From contig DASTKT010000112.1 of NCBI GenBank assembly GCA_035715725.1, positions 1-27,167 of the forward strand: a DNA stretch of 27,167 bases. The letters are read 5' to 3'. The position numbers and the translations under genes are program-made. The notes beneath the pieces were generated by a model that saw only the letters and a list, made by a program, of their open reading frames with translations, had not been told where the DNA came from and made no database searches. The DNA comes from JADGGV01 sp035715725 (GTDB lineage Bacteria; Gemmatimonadota; Gemmatimonadetes; Longimicrobiales; RSA9). Each line of letters begins with the position of its first letter. Position 1 is the first letter of the stretch. This document shows, piece after piece, positions 7,167 through 14,424 of the stretch.

Positions 7167-8489
7167 CTACGCGAGCCGGTCCCGGATGAAGGCGACGATG
7201 CCCTCGGCCGGCACCCGGTCCTGCCGCAGCGTGTCCCGGTCCCGCACGGTCACCGTCCCGTCCTCCAGCGTCTGGCCGTCCACCGTGATCCCGAACGGCG
7301 TGCCCGCCTCGTCCTGGCGGCGGTAGCGCCGGCCGATCGAGCCGCTGTCGTCGTAGAAGGAGTTGATCCCGGCGGCCTTGAACGCGTCGTGGATCCTGGA
7401 CGCGACCTCCGGCATCCCTTCCTTCCTGATCAGCGGGAAGATCGCGGCCTTGATCGGGGCCAGCCTGGGGTGCAGCGCCAGCACCACCCGGCTCTCCCCC
7501 TCGACCTCCTCCTCGCGGTAGGCGTCCGCCAGCACCACGAGCAGCGTCCGGTCGAGCCCCGCCGACGTCTCGATGATGTAGGGGATGTAGCGCTTGTTCG
7601 GGTCCGTCGGATCGACGTACTCGAGCCGCTTCCCGGAGTACTCCTGGTGCCGGTTCAGGTCGAAGTCCGTGCGGTTGTGGATCCCCTCGAACTCCTGCCA
7701 GCCGAACGGGAACTCGTACTGGATGTCGAACGCGCGCTTGGCGTAGTGCGCCAGCTCGTCCGGCGTGTGCTCGTGGAAGCGCAGCTTCTCGGCGCGCAGC
7801 CCCAGCGAGCGGTGCCACTCCATGCGCGCGGCCTTCCAGTACTCCATCCACTCGTCGTCCGTGCCGGGCTCGACGAAGAACTGCATCTCCATCTGCTCGA
7901 ACTCGCGCGTGCGGAAGATGAAGTTCCCCGGCGTGATCTCGTTGCGGAACGCCTTCCCGACCTGCGCGATCCCGAACGGGATGCGCTGCCGGCTGCTGGT
8001 GAGCACGTTCTGGAAGTTGACGTAGATCCCCTGCGCCGTCTCCGGCCGCATGTAGACGACCGCCGCCTCTTCCTCGACCGGCCCCATGAACGTCTTGAAC
8101 ATCAGGTTGAACATCCGGGGCTCGCCGAACGCGTCCTTCGTCCCGCACACCGGACACTGCCCGCCGGCGATGTCCGCGTTGTCCGCGCGGAAACGCCGGT
8201 GGCAGTTGCGGCACTCGACGAGCGGGTCCGTGAAGCCGGCCACGTGCCCACTCGCCTCCCACACCCGCGGGTGCATGAGGATCGCCGCGTCGAGTCCCTC
8301 GATGTCGTCGCGCTGGTGGACCATCGCGCTCCACCACGCGTCGCGCAGGTTCCGCTTCAGCTCGACGCCGAGCGGACCGTAGTCCCAGACGGAGCCGGTC
8401 CCGCCGTAAATCTCCGAGGACTGGAAGACGAAGCCCCTCCGCTTCGACAGAGAGACCAGCTTGTCCATCAGGTCCGTGCCCTGAGCCAT
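7167..8489 (-). CDS. glyQS: Glycyl-tRNA synthetase, class II homodimeric type
   Basis: Charges tRNA-Gly with glycine in the cytoplasm. About 440 residues. The N-terminus 'MAQGTDLMDKLVSLSKRRG' followed by 'SSEIYGGTGSVWDYGPLG' is diagnostic of the alpha-2 GlyRS. Further landmarks are a zinc-type insert with two C-x-x-C pairs ('CRNC', 'CPVC'), class II motif 2 ('FRNEITPGNFIFRTREFEQ'), motif 3 ('SAGLDRTLLVVLADAY') and a C-terminal anticodon-binding domain ('LAPIKAAIFPLI', 'GTPFGITVDGQTL'). I chose the ATG at 8489 because AGGA stands just before it and homologues begin there. An ATG at 8513 would add eight residues with no Shine-Dalgarno. It lies 51 bases downstream of glycerate kinase on the same strand, so the two may share a transcript. 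Confidence 0.96.
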   Translation of the reverse strand: MAQGTDLMDKLVSLSKRRGFVFQSSEIYGGTGSVWDYGPLGVELKRNLRDAWWSAMVHQRDDIEGLDAAILMHPRVWEASGHVAGFTDPLVECRNCHRRFRADNADIAGGQCPVCGTKDAFGEPRMFNLMFKTFMGPVEEEAAVVYMRPETAQGIYVNFQNVLTSSRQRIPFGIAQVGKAFRNEITPGNFIFRTREFEQMEMQFFVEPGTDDEWMEYWKAARMEWHRSLGLRAEKLRFHEHTPDELAHYAKRAFDIQYEFPFGWQEFEGIHNRTDFDLNRHQEYSGKRLEYVDPTDPNKRYIPYIIETSAGLDRTLLVVLADAYREEEVEGESRVVLALHPRLAPIKAAIFPLIRKEGMPEVASRIHDAFKAAGINSFYDDSGSIGRRYRRQDEAGTPFGITVDGQTLEDGTVTVRDRDTLRQDRVPAEGIVAFIRDRLA

Positions 8490-8540
8490 GTTTCCTACCG
8501 ATTTCACGTTCATGTTGAAGCCATCGAAGCTACAGGCGGC

Positions 8541-9653
8541 CTAGCCCTCCAGCAACCGAGCGCAGCCCGATTCCGCGAGCGCTGCGAGCGCCTCCGCATC
8601 GAGGATCCGTCCGCCGCCGTCCAGCGCGAGGACGCCGGCGGGCGGCTCGCCGGAGACGACGCCGCACACCAGTACCACTGGTACCCCGAGCGCGCGCGCT
8701 CGGCGCACCACCTCGCCAACCACTTTCCCCATCCCGGTCTGGTCGTCGTACGCCCCCTCGCCCGTCACCACGAGGCGCGCGCGCCGCAGCAGCGCGTCGA
8801 AGCCGACCGCGTCCAGCGTCCACCGGCTGCCCGGCACGAGCCGCCCGCCCAGGAACGCGATCACGCCGGCGCCGAGCCCCCCTGCCGCTCCCGCGCCGGG
8901 AACGTTCGCCACGTCCACGCCCAGCGCCGCTCGCAACACGTCCGCGAGCCGGGCGAGCCCCGCCTCCAGCCGTTCCACGGCCGCCGCGTCCGCGCCCTTC
9001 TGCGGGCCGAAGACCCGCGCGGCACCGCGTGCGCCGAGGAGCGGAGCGTCCACGTCGGCCAGCGCCGTGACCGGCGGCAGCGGCGGGCGGGGCGCCGGCG
9101 GCACGATCGCCGCGAGCGCCTCGAGCCCGCCGCCGCCGGGCGGGATCTCGGCGCCGCGCCCATCCAGCAGCCGCCACCCGAGCGCCCGCGCCATCCCGGC
9201 GCCGCCGTCGACCGTCGCCGAGCCGCCGAGGCCGAGCAGCACCCGGGCGATGTGCTCCCGCCGCGCGGCGCCGCTCACGGCCGGCCGCGCGCCGGGCACG
9301 AGCGCGCGCAGCGCTTCGCCGACGCCGAACGTCGTGGCGCGCAGCGGGTCGCGCGCCCCGGCCGGGACCAGGTGCAAGCCGCACGCGTCGGCGCTCTCGA
9401 GCACCGCGTCGCCGCCGGCGCGCAGCACGCGCACATCGACGATGCCGCCGAGCGGGCCGGTGGCCGGCACGCTGAGCACGCCGTCACCGCGCGAGGCGCG
9501 CAGCGCGTCCAGCAGGCCGGGGCCGCCGTCCGAGAGGGGCACCGCGCGGACTTCCGCGGTCGGCGCGGCGCGCCGGGCGCCCCGCGCCATGGCGTCGGCC
9601 GCCGCGGCGGCCGAGATCGTGCCCTTGAAGGCGGTGGGAGCCACGAGGATCAC
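8541..9653 (-). CDS. Glycerate kinase (GlxK/GarK family, PF02595)
   Basis: Phosphorylates D-glycerate with ATP, usually giving 2-phosphoglycerate in this family, linking glycerate or glyoxylate breakdown to glycolysis. About 370 residues. Motifs are 'VAPTAFKGTISA' (canonical APDSFKGSLSA), 'PLSDGGPGLLDAL' (canonical P.ADGGEGT), 'LLGLGGSATVDGGAGMA', 'VFGPQKGA' and 'VTGEGAYDDQTGMGKV' (canonical TGEGR.D.QT..GK). The nucleotide- and glycerate-binding framework is thus intact, with substitutions in the first two loops. I place the start at the GTG at 9653, giving M-ILVAPTAFKG as in the family. A GTG at 9695 would add 14 residues. Neither has a clear Shine-Dalgarno. Glycerate kinase followed by glyQS is probably an operon of convenience rather than a pathway. 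Confidence 0.9.
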   Translation of the reverse strand: MILVAPTAFKGTISAAAAADAMARGARRAAPTAEVRAVPLSDGGPGLLDALRASRGDGVLSVPATGPLGGIVDVRVLRAGGDAVLESADACGLHLVPAGARDPLRATTFGVGEALRALVPGARPAVSGAARREHIARVLLGLGGSATVDGGAGMARALGWRLLDGRGAEIPPGGGGLEALAAIVPPAPRPPLPPVTALADVDAPLLGARGAARVFGPQKGADAAAVERLEAGLARLADVLRAALGVDVANVPGAGAAGGLGAGVIAFLGGRLVPGSRWTLDAVGFDALLRRARLVVTGEGAYDDQTGMGKVVGEVVRRARALGVPVVLVCGVVSGEPPAGVLALDGGGRILDAEALAALAESGCARLLEG

Positions 9654-9818
9654 GCCCGAGAAGAGAGCGCCCGGCGCACGGGCGCACAAGCGCACGGCGT
9701 CGGTAGCCGCGTCCGGCCACTCGAGCGCGGCGTCGGAGGAGGCGTTCGGCTGGTCGGACCCGGCGTCGGTCGACGCGTCGGCCGCTCGAGCGGGGCGCGC
9801 GGGCGCCCGGGCCGCGCC

Positions 9819-9834
9819 TGGAACGCCTCTTGCC
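9819..9834 (+). promoter_or_regulatory. Candidate sigma-54 (-24/-12) promoter for the PRC-barrel/MNT-HEPN operon
   Basis: TGGAACGCCTCTTGCC matches the RpoN consensus TGGCACRNNNNTTGCW at all but the fourth and last positions. GG and GC are exactly ten bases apart (9820-21 and 9832-33). The predicted start of transcription is near 9845, about 33 bases before the GTG start at 9878. One such near match could occur by chance in a window this size, but the location is right. Confidence 0.45.
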
Positions 9835-9866
9835 CCTGCGGCGCCACCCGGCCGTCGAACCCGCTC

Positions 9867-9871
9867 GGAGG
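9867..9871 (+). promoter_or_regulatory. Shine-Dalgarno that fixes the GTG start of the PRC-barrel gene
   Basis: A full GGAGG sits six bases before GTG 9878-9880. It decides this start over an upstream in-frame ATG at 9830, which lies inside the promoter. Confidence 0.75.
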
Positions 9872-9877
9872 CGCTGC

Positions 9878-10702
9878 GTGCTCTACCCGCTCGGCGAGGC
9901 AGGTGTCTCCGTGCCGCCCGCGGCCCGCGAGGTCCGCGGGTGGCCGGTCCGCACGCTCGTCGACGCGCGCGTGGCCGGAACGGTGCACGATCTCCTCGCC
10001 GAGGCCGACGGAACGGTGAGGTACCTCGATCTCGTGCTCGAGGGCGGCAAGCACGTCCTGCTCCCCGTCGGCCTCGCCCGGGCCGACCTCCAGGACACCG
10101 TGGTCTGGGCGCCGGGCCTGACGGCCGTGGGCATCGCCCGCCTCCCCGCCTACGACCACGCCGCTGCCGCGCTCACCCCGGAAGTCGAGACCGAGCTGCT
10201 CGAGGCATACACCAGCGTGCTCGCCGGGGGCGCGCCGGTCGACGGATGGGAGGCGGCCGGCCCACCGCCCGCGCCGCTCACCCCGCTCTCCGAGCTGAAG
10301 GAGTACGTCGTCGCGCAAGGCGAGCCCGATCCTCGTGGCTGGCGCCTGCTCGGTGGCGGTGACGCGCCGCTCGGCTCGATCCAGGAGCTGCTCGTCGATC
10401 CCGCCGCCCTCAAGGTCCGCTTCCTCGTCGCCGTGGTCGGCGGCGGCGGCGACCCGCAGCCCGGCGTGCGCCGGATCCTGGTGCCGATCGCGGCGGCGCG
10501 CCTCGACCCGTCCCGCTCCGCCGTGACGGTCGAGGACATCACGGGGGACGGCCTGGACCGGCTCCCCACCTACGACGGGCAGCCGCTCTCCGCGGAGGAC
10601 GAGGCCAACATCCGCCACTCGTTCGCGGCTGCCCAGCCGCGCGCGCTCCACGACGACCCGCGCTTCGACCCGCGCGTCTGTTTCCCGCCGGAGCCCACGT
10701 GA
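9878..10702 (+). CDS. Double PRC-barrel domain protein (photosynthetic reaction-centre H-subunit-like fold)
   Basis: A 274-residue soluble protein starting at GTG 9878. It has two PRC-barrel-like halves: residues about 15-105 ('VRGWPVRTLVDARVAGTVHD', 'LDLVLEGGKHVLLPVGLAR') and about 150-245 ('GWRLLGGGDAPLGSIQELLV', 'VRFLVAVVGG', 'RRILVPIAAARLD'). The halves are joined by a Pro/Ala-rich linker. The tail 'LPTYDGQPLSAEDEANIRHSF' resembles the end of stand-alone PRC-barrel proteins. PRC barrels occur in reaction-centre H subunits and RimM and in many stress-related proteins of unknown role. No photosynthesis gene is visible here, so I infer no link to photosynthesis. The stop overlaps the GTG start of the next gene (GTGA), indicating translational coupling to the nucleotidyltransferase-HEPN protein. 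Confidence 0.82.
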   Translation: MLYPLGEAGVSVPPAAREVRGWPVRTLVDARVAGTVHDLLAEADGTVRYLDLVLEGGKHVLLPVGLARADLQDTVVWAPGLTAVGIARLPAYDHAAAALTPEVETELLEAYTSVLAGGAPVDGWEAAGPPPAPLTPLSELKEYVVAQGEPDPRGWRLLGGGDAPLGSIQELLVDPAALKVRFLVAVVGGGGDPQPGVRRILVPIAAARLDPSRSAVTVEDITGDGLDRLPTYDGQPLSAEDEANIRHSFAAAQPRALHDDPRFDPRVCFPPEPT

Positions 10703-11514
10703 GCATCGCCGCCGCCCGCCTCACGCCCCGCGAGCACGCCGCCGTCAGCCGGTTCCTGCGCCGCGCGCTGGCGCGCGGCAACCCGCCGCTCTTCCGCGCC
10801 GCGCTCTTCGGCTCGAAGGCGCGCGGCGACTTCGACCGCGACTCGGACGTCGACGTCCTGCTCGTCGCCGACGTCGGCGCCGACGATCGACTCCTCGCCG
10901 CCGAGGCGTTCGGCCGCCTCGCCGAGCGCGTCACCGAGGGGACCGGCGTCGAGATCGAGCCCTGGACCGTCTGCGTCGTCGACCTCGAGGAGGGCCGGCG
11001 CACGCCGATGCTCGTCGACGCCGTCGCGGACTCGATTCCGCTCTGGCCCGCGGGCGCGCCACCGCTCCGCGCGCCGTTCACGCCCGCCGATGCGGTCTTC
11101 TGTGCCGAGTGTCTGCTGGGGTGGGTCGAGGCCGGAGGGGAAGTGTCAGGTCGGGCGCTGGCGGAAGGCGCGCTCGACGAGGCCGCGCGCCGCGCGCGGG
11201 ACGACATCGCCCGGCTGGCGACGGCGGCGCTGCTCCTCTGCGGCGACACCCGCCACCGCCGCGTCGGCACGCTCCGTCGCTTCGAGGAGCGCTTCGTCCG
11301 GACGGGCACGGTGTCGCCGCGCGTGCTGCCGGCGCTGGCCTGGGCGGCCGAGGCCTACCCGCCCGACGGCGGCCGCGGGCAGGAGACGCCGCCGGTGCCG
11401 GCCGCGACCGCCGCGACCGCCGCGCTCGGCCGTCGCCTCGTGGCCACGCTCGAGGCCGAGCTCGTGCCTCGCCTGCTGGCGCGCATGGCCGAGCTCGACC
11501 CGGCCGCTACTTGA
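10699..11514 (+). CDS. Nucleotidyltransferase (MNT) domain fused to HEPN-like domain
   Basis: A 271-residue soluble protein. Its N-terminal half is a pol-beta-type nucleotidyltransferase: 'LFGSKARGDFDRDSDVDVLL' (37-55) gives the G-S motif and the two metal-binding Asp residues (D50, D52), and 'VEIEPWTV' (84-91) supplies a likely third acid. Residues about 125-270 are helical ('ARRARDDIARLATAALLLC', 'RHRRVGTLRRFEERFV') and look like the HEPN helical bundle that usually pairs with MNT. I do not see a clean R-x4-6-H ribonuclease motif, so HEPN activity is doubtful. Two-gene MNT/HEPN modules act as toxin-antitoxin systems in which MNT adenylylates HEPN. Here both lie in one chain, as in kanamycin-nucleotidyltransferase-like proteins. 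The GTG start overlaps the PRC-barrel stop, and the 3' end overlaps the convergent gene by eight bases. Confidence 0.82.
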   Translation: MSIAAARLTPREHAAVSRFLRRALARGNPPLFRAALFGSKARGDFDRDSDVDVLLVADVGADDRLLAAEAFGRLAERVTEGTGVEIEPWTVCVVDLEEGRRTPMLVDAVADSIPLWPAGAPPLRAPFTPADAVFCAECLLGWVEAGGEVSGRALAEGALDEAARRARDDIARLATAALLLCGDTRHRRVGTLRRFEERFVRTGTVSPRVLPALAWAAEAYPPDGGRGQETPPVPAATAATAALGRRLVATLEAELVPRLLARMAELDPAAT

Positions 11515-11839
11515 ACGGGTGCGACTCCTCGCGCGGCGGCGCACCGGACTCCGGCGCGCGCGGCGCCTCGATGGCGAACAGCCCCAGGTGCCGCGCCATC
11601 AGCACGTACGCCGCCCAGATCACCACGCCGCCGAACGCGGCGATGCCGCTGTAACCGGCCGCCACCACCGTGCACAGCGCACCGAAGACGAAGAGCATCG
11701 CCGCCACGCCCAGCATGCCGAGGTCGCGCTCCCCCTCGGCCAGGTGCCGGTAGCGCGCAACACCGAGCGATGCGCCGGCGCCACCGAAGCCGACGACCGC
11801 GAAGAGCAGCAGGATGAGGCGCAGGCCGACGTCCATCAT
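11507..11839 (-). CDS. Small membrane protein, unknown function
   Basis: A 110-residue protein with hydrophobic segments at about 5-25 ('LRLILLLFAVVGFGGAG'), 43-64 ('GMLGVAAMLFVFGALCTVVAAG') and 67-85 ('AAFGGVVIWAAYVLM'), then a polar tail. The first ATG of the ATGATG pair, at 11839, is chosen because GGAGG (11846-11850) lies six bases upstream. That ATG overlaps the stop of the zinc-ribbon gene (ATGA), so the two are translationally coupled. I recognise no family. The stop codon lies inside the end of the convergent MNT-HEPN gene. Confidence 0.78.
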   Translation of the reverse strand: MMDVGLRLILLLFAVVGFGGAGASLGVARYRHLAEGERDLGMLGVAAMLFVFGALCTVVAAGYSGIAAFGGVVIWAAYVLMARHLGLFAIEAPRAPESGAPPREESHPFK

Positions 11840-12105
11840 CGGGCGCCTCCACGGCCGCGACGCTCGCGCACGGCCTCGAGCTGGAGTCCACGGCGCATCG
11901 GGCCGGTCCAGCCACACGCGGGGCACAGCGCGTCGACGGCCAACCTCCGCATCGGGCGAAAAGCCCCGGGACGCGGCGCCGCTCGTTCGGCCCGGACGAG
12001 CCGGCCACAACGCGGACACGCCGGCCCCTCCGGCAGGCGCCGGAGGGTATAGCCGACCAGCGCGGCCGCCGCGAGCGTGATCAGGACGACGAGATCGAAC
12101 AGCAT
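11836..12105 (-). CDS. Small membrane-anchored zinc-ribbon protein, unknown function
   Basis: An 89-residue protein. The ATG at 12105 is preceded by GGGAGGAG. One N-terminal transmembrane helix ('LFDLVVLITLAAAALVGYTL', 2-21) is followed by a cytoplasmic-looking region with two C-x-x-C knuckles, 'CPRCGRLV' (about 29-36) and 'CPACGWTG' (about 60-67), able to hold one zinc. The two knuckles are separated by a basic stretch. The C-terminus is Arg-rich. The stop overlaps the start of the small membrane protein downstream. Together they look like a two-gene membrane module of unknown role. Confidence 0.75.
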   Translation of the reverse strand: MLFDLVVLITLAAAALVGYTLRRLPEGPACPRCGRLVRAERAAPRPGAFRPMRRLAVDALCPACGWTGPMRRGLQLEAVRERRGRGGAR

Positions 12106-12236
12106 GACTCCTCCCACCAGCCCGGCCAATCGCATCCGAAGCCCCGGTGATCCACCAGGTGGAGGACCGGGCCCACTCTACCCAGTGGCAAGAACCGATC
12201 CCCGCGTGGTTCGCGCCCGACCGGTGCTTCTACCGG

Positions 12237-12264
12237 AAAAAGAACGCGGGCCGCGCCCGCGTTC
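12237..12264 (-). terminator. Rho-independent terminator of the 93-residue hypothetical gene
   Basis: A perfect 10-bp stem (GAACGCGGGC, 12242-12251, with 12255-12264) and a three-base loop are followed on the minus strand by five T residues (12237-12241 complement). It lies 56 bases past the stop at 12321 and isolates that gene from the zinc-ribbon gene. Confidence 0.82.
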
Positions 12265-12320
12265 CCGGCTGCCAACCGGGAGCGGAGGAGCGGCCCGCGG
12301 CCGGTCCGAGGCCCCCGGCC

Positions 12321-12602
12321 TCAGCTCAGCGAGCGCAGCAGCTCGCGCAGCCGGTGCTCCGACACCTCGTACGCCGCTGCGATGACCTCCTCGCGCCGGC
12401 CCGCCCGCAGCGCCGGCCCCGTCATCCGCGGCCCGAACGACGGCTCCGGCCCGTCCGGCTCGAAGACGAACCGCCCCGATACCCCGCCCTCCGCGTCCCA
12501 CGATTCGACCTTGACCCGCCAGCGGGTCCCCTCGGCGAACAGGCGGCAGATGGTCGCGGCCGTCGGCCAGCGATGCTCCGACCCATCGCGCTCGAAACGC
12601 AT
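12321..12602 (-). CDS. Hypothetical small protein
   Basis: A 93-residue soluble protein from the ATG at 12602, preceded by an excellent GGAGGAG. The upstream extension of the frame is rejected because it crosses a hairpin. Visible content: 'HRWPTAATICRLFAEGTRWR' (9-28), a short beta-rich middle ('VKVESWDAEGG', 'GRFVFEPDGPEPSFGPRM') and a helical end ('RREEVIAAAYEVSEHRLREL'). I recognise no family and see no catalytic motif. It has its own terminator downstream and a hairpin upstream, so it is probably monocistronic. The strong ribosome site and clean terminator make it a real gene rather than a chance frame. Confidence 0.68.
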   Translation of the reverse strand: MRFERDGSEHRWPTAATICRLFAEGTRWRVKVESWDAEGGVSGRFVFEPDGPEPSFGPRMTGPALRAGRREEVIAAAYEVSEHRLRELLRSLS

Positions 12603-12642
12603 AGCTCCTCCAGCGTTGGCGGTGCCGCCCATGAAACGGAAC

Positions 12643-12671
12643 GGGAGCCCGGCCCCTGGGGGCTGGCTCCC
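12643..12671 (-). terminator. Hairpin downstream of the mla operon
   Basis: GGGAGCC/GGCTCCC (12643-12649 with 12665-12671) plus an inner GCCCC/GGGGC extension form an interrupted 12-bp stem in the gap between mlaD (stop 12768) and the next minus-strand gene (start 12602). The minus strand reads GTTCCGTTTC after the stem, a weak T-rich tail. Confidence 0.5.
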
Positions 12672-12767
12672 GCCTTCGACGGCCGTTCCGAGATGGTAAG
12701 CCGCCGCATCGTCGGCAATCAACGTGCCCGCGACCGGCGCGGCGCCCCGCCGCCGGCCACGAACCGC

Positions 12768-13637
12768 CTAGAAGACCTTGACCGTGATGTAGCGCTTCGG
12801 GTTCTGTCGCACGTCCGTCGCCAGCGCGGCCATCTCCCGGGCGGCGGACTGCATGTCGCGGTAGAGCATCGTGTCGTTCACCAGGCGGCCCAGCGTCCCC
12901 TGCCCGGAATCGACCTTCGCCAGCACGGACGCGAGCGAGCCCATGGAGCGATCCATCGACGAGGCGGCCGAGGAGAGCGACCGGGCGCTGCGCTCCACCT
13001 CCGCGAGCGCGGCGCCGAGGGCGGCGCCGCTCCGGGCGTCCTCGGCCGCCCGGGCACTGCGGCGGAGCGACGCGGCCGCCCGATGCAGCTCGGCGAGGGC
13101 GGCCTGGAGCTCCTGCGCGCTGGCGGGGAGCGTCGAAGCGGCGGCGTGGACCCCGCGAACAGCCTCGGGATTCAGCAGCGAGTCGGCGCCGACGAGCACT
13201 CGTCGGGCCTGGGCGCTCAGCTCCAGCGCCAGCTCCGGGAGCGCGGGCGCGCTTTCACCCCGGATCGTATCGCCCGGGTCTAGTTTGACGAGCGCGGCGC
13301 CGGGGAGCAAGTCTATCGTGTGGGCGCCGAACACGTCGCCACGCACGGCCGCGCGCGTGTCCGCCGGCAGCGGAAGCGGCGCGGTCAGGCGCAGCTCCGC
13401 GACGACACGGTTGGCCGAGCGTAGCGCCACGTCGGCCACGGAGCCGACCTGCACGCCCTGGAGCTGTACGCGGTCGCCGCGCTTCAGCCCGGCGCCGTTC
13501 TGCAGCAGCACGTAGACCCTTCGGCCGCCACCGACGACCGGCGTGCCGAGCAGGAAATAGAACCCCCACAGGAAGACGAGCGCCGACCCCAGCACGAGGA
13601 CGCCGAGCGCCGTCACGTTCCGCTTTCTCCGCTCCAT
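12768..13637 (-). CDS. mlaD: MCE/MlaD family phospholipid-transport protein
   Basis: A 289-residue protein with one N-terminal transmembrane helix (about 9-31, 'VTALGVLVLGSALVFLWGFY') and a single MCE domain at about 38-115, with 'VYVLLQNGAGLKRGDRVQLQ' and 'GVQVGSVADVAL' matching the family 'GL..G..V...GV.VG.V' pattern. It is followed by a long Ala/Ser/Arg-rich helical region (about 130-260) that would form the coiled stalk seen in longer MCE proteins, and 'SGQGTLGRLVNDTMLYRDM' near the end, also typical. Known role: a hexameric periplasmic lipid-binding ring on the MlaE-MlaF ABC transporter moving phospholipid between membranes. Its start is six bases from the mlaF stop. The last gene of the operon. 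Confidence 0.92.
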   Translation of the reverse strand: MERRKRNVTALGVLVLGSALVFLWGFYFLLGTPVVGGGRRVYVLLQNGAGLKRGDRVQLQGVQVGSVADVALRSANRVVAELRLTAPLPLPADTRAAVRGDVFGAHTIDLLPGAALVKLDPGDTIRGESAPALPELALELSAQARRVLVGADSLLNPEAVRGVHAAASTLPASAQELQAALAELHRAAASLRRSARAAEDARSGAALGAALAEVERSARSLSSAASSMDRSMGSLASVLAKVDSGQGTLGRLVNDTMLYRDMQSAAREMAALATDVRQNPKRYITVKVF

Positions 13638-13643
13638 ACGCGC

Positions 13644-14420
13644 CTATCCGGGAAGGGCCGCGGCGGTCGGGCCATCCGGCACGTCCGAGGAGCGGCGCCG
13701 GCGCACGAACCGCTGCACGATCGGGTCGGGGCTCTCCAGGATGCGCGCCGGCGGCTCGCACGCCCGGATCCGGCCCTCGTACAGCAGCGCGATGCGGTCC
13801 CCGACCTCGAAAGCCGTGTCCAGGTCGTGGGTCACGACGATGCTGGTGACGCCGAGCCCCTGGCCGAGCTCCAGGATCAGCTCGTCCACGGTGTCGGCGT
13901 TGACCGGGTCGAGGCCGGTCGTCGGCTCGTCCCAGAGCAGGTAGGATGGCCGGCTTGCGATCGCGCGTGCGACGCCCACGCGCTTGCGCATCCCTCCCGA
14001 CAGCTCGGCCGGCCGCTGCTCCAGCACGACCGGCTCGAGGTTCACTCTCCGCAGCAGCTCGATCGCCTCCCCGCGGCACGCGGCCAGGCTCCGCGAGCCG
14101 CGGCCGTCGTCCTGCGCGAGCCACAGGTTCTCCGCCACCGTCAGCGAATCGAAGAGCGCCGCGTTCTGGAAGACGTAGCCGACGCGCCGGCGCACGCGCT
14201 GCAGCTCCTCGTCCGTCGCCTGCGCGATCGAGATGCCGTCCACCAGCACGTCCCCGGCATCCGGCTCGAGCAGACCCACGACGTGCTTGAGCAGCACGCT
14301 CTTCCCCGTACCGGACGGCCCGAGCAGCGCCAGCGTCTCGCCCTCGCGCACGACCAGGTCGATCCCGCGCAGCACCGGCCGGCCGCCGAATCCCTTGTGC
14401 AGGTCGCGAAACTCGATCAT
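13644..14420 (-). CDS. mlaF: ABC transporter ATPase MlaF-like
   Basis: A 258-residue ATP-binding subunit of the phospholipid transporter. Walker A 'GPSGTGKSVLLKHV' (34-47), Q-loop 'VFQNAALFDSLTV' (83-95), signature 'ELSGGMRKRVGVARAI' (139-154), Walker B 'YLLWDEPTTGLDP' (160-172) and switch 'VVTHDL' (195-200) are all intact. The 'SGGMRKR' form of the signature is typical of MlaF/Mkl-type ATPases. It powers the MlaE permease from the cytoplasmic face. It lies four bases after mlaE and six before mlaD. No MlaB (STAS) partner is encoded beside it. Confidence 0.95.
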   Translation of the reverse strand: MIEFRDLHKGFGGRPVLRGIDLVVREGETLALLGPSGTGKSVLLKHVVGLLEPDAGDVLVDGISIAQATDEELQRVRRRVGYVFQNAALFDSLTVAENLWLAQDDGRGSRSLAACRGEAIELLRRVNLEPVVLEQRPAELSGGMRKRVGVARAIASRPSYLLWDEPTTGLDPVNADTVDELILELGQGLGVTSIVVTHDLDTAFEVGDRIALLYEGRIRACEPPARILESPDPIVQRFVRRRRSSDVPDGPTAAALPG

Positions 14421-14424
14421 CCGC

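Noticed and set aside
7110..10019. A 969-codon plus-strand frame
   Set aside because: It is antisense to glyQS and glycerate kinase, both of which have clear family motifs, and its translation is low-complexity Arg, Ala, Val and Pro.
12188..12202. Minus-strand GG-N10-GC element (GGGATCGGTTCTTGC) upstream of the zinc-ribbon gene
   Set aside because: It lacks three of the outer consensus bases; chance level, although its position between a terminator and a gene start is suitable.
12147..13283. A 378-codon plus-strand frame
   Set aside because: It crosses a T5 terminator and two minus-strand genes and has shadow-frame composition.
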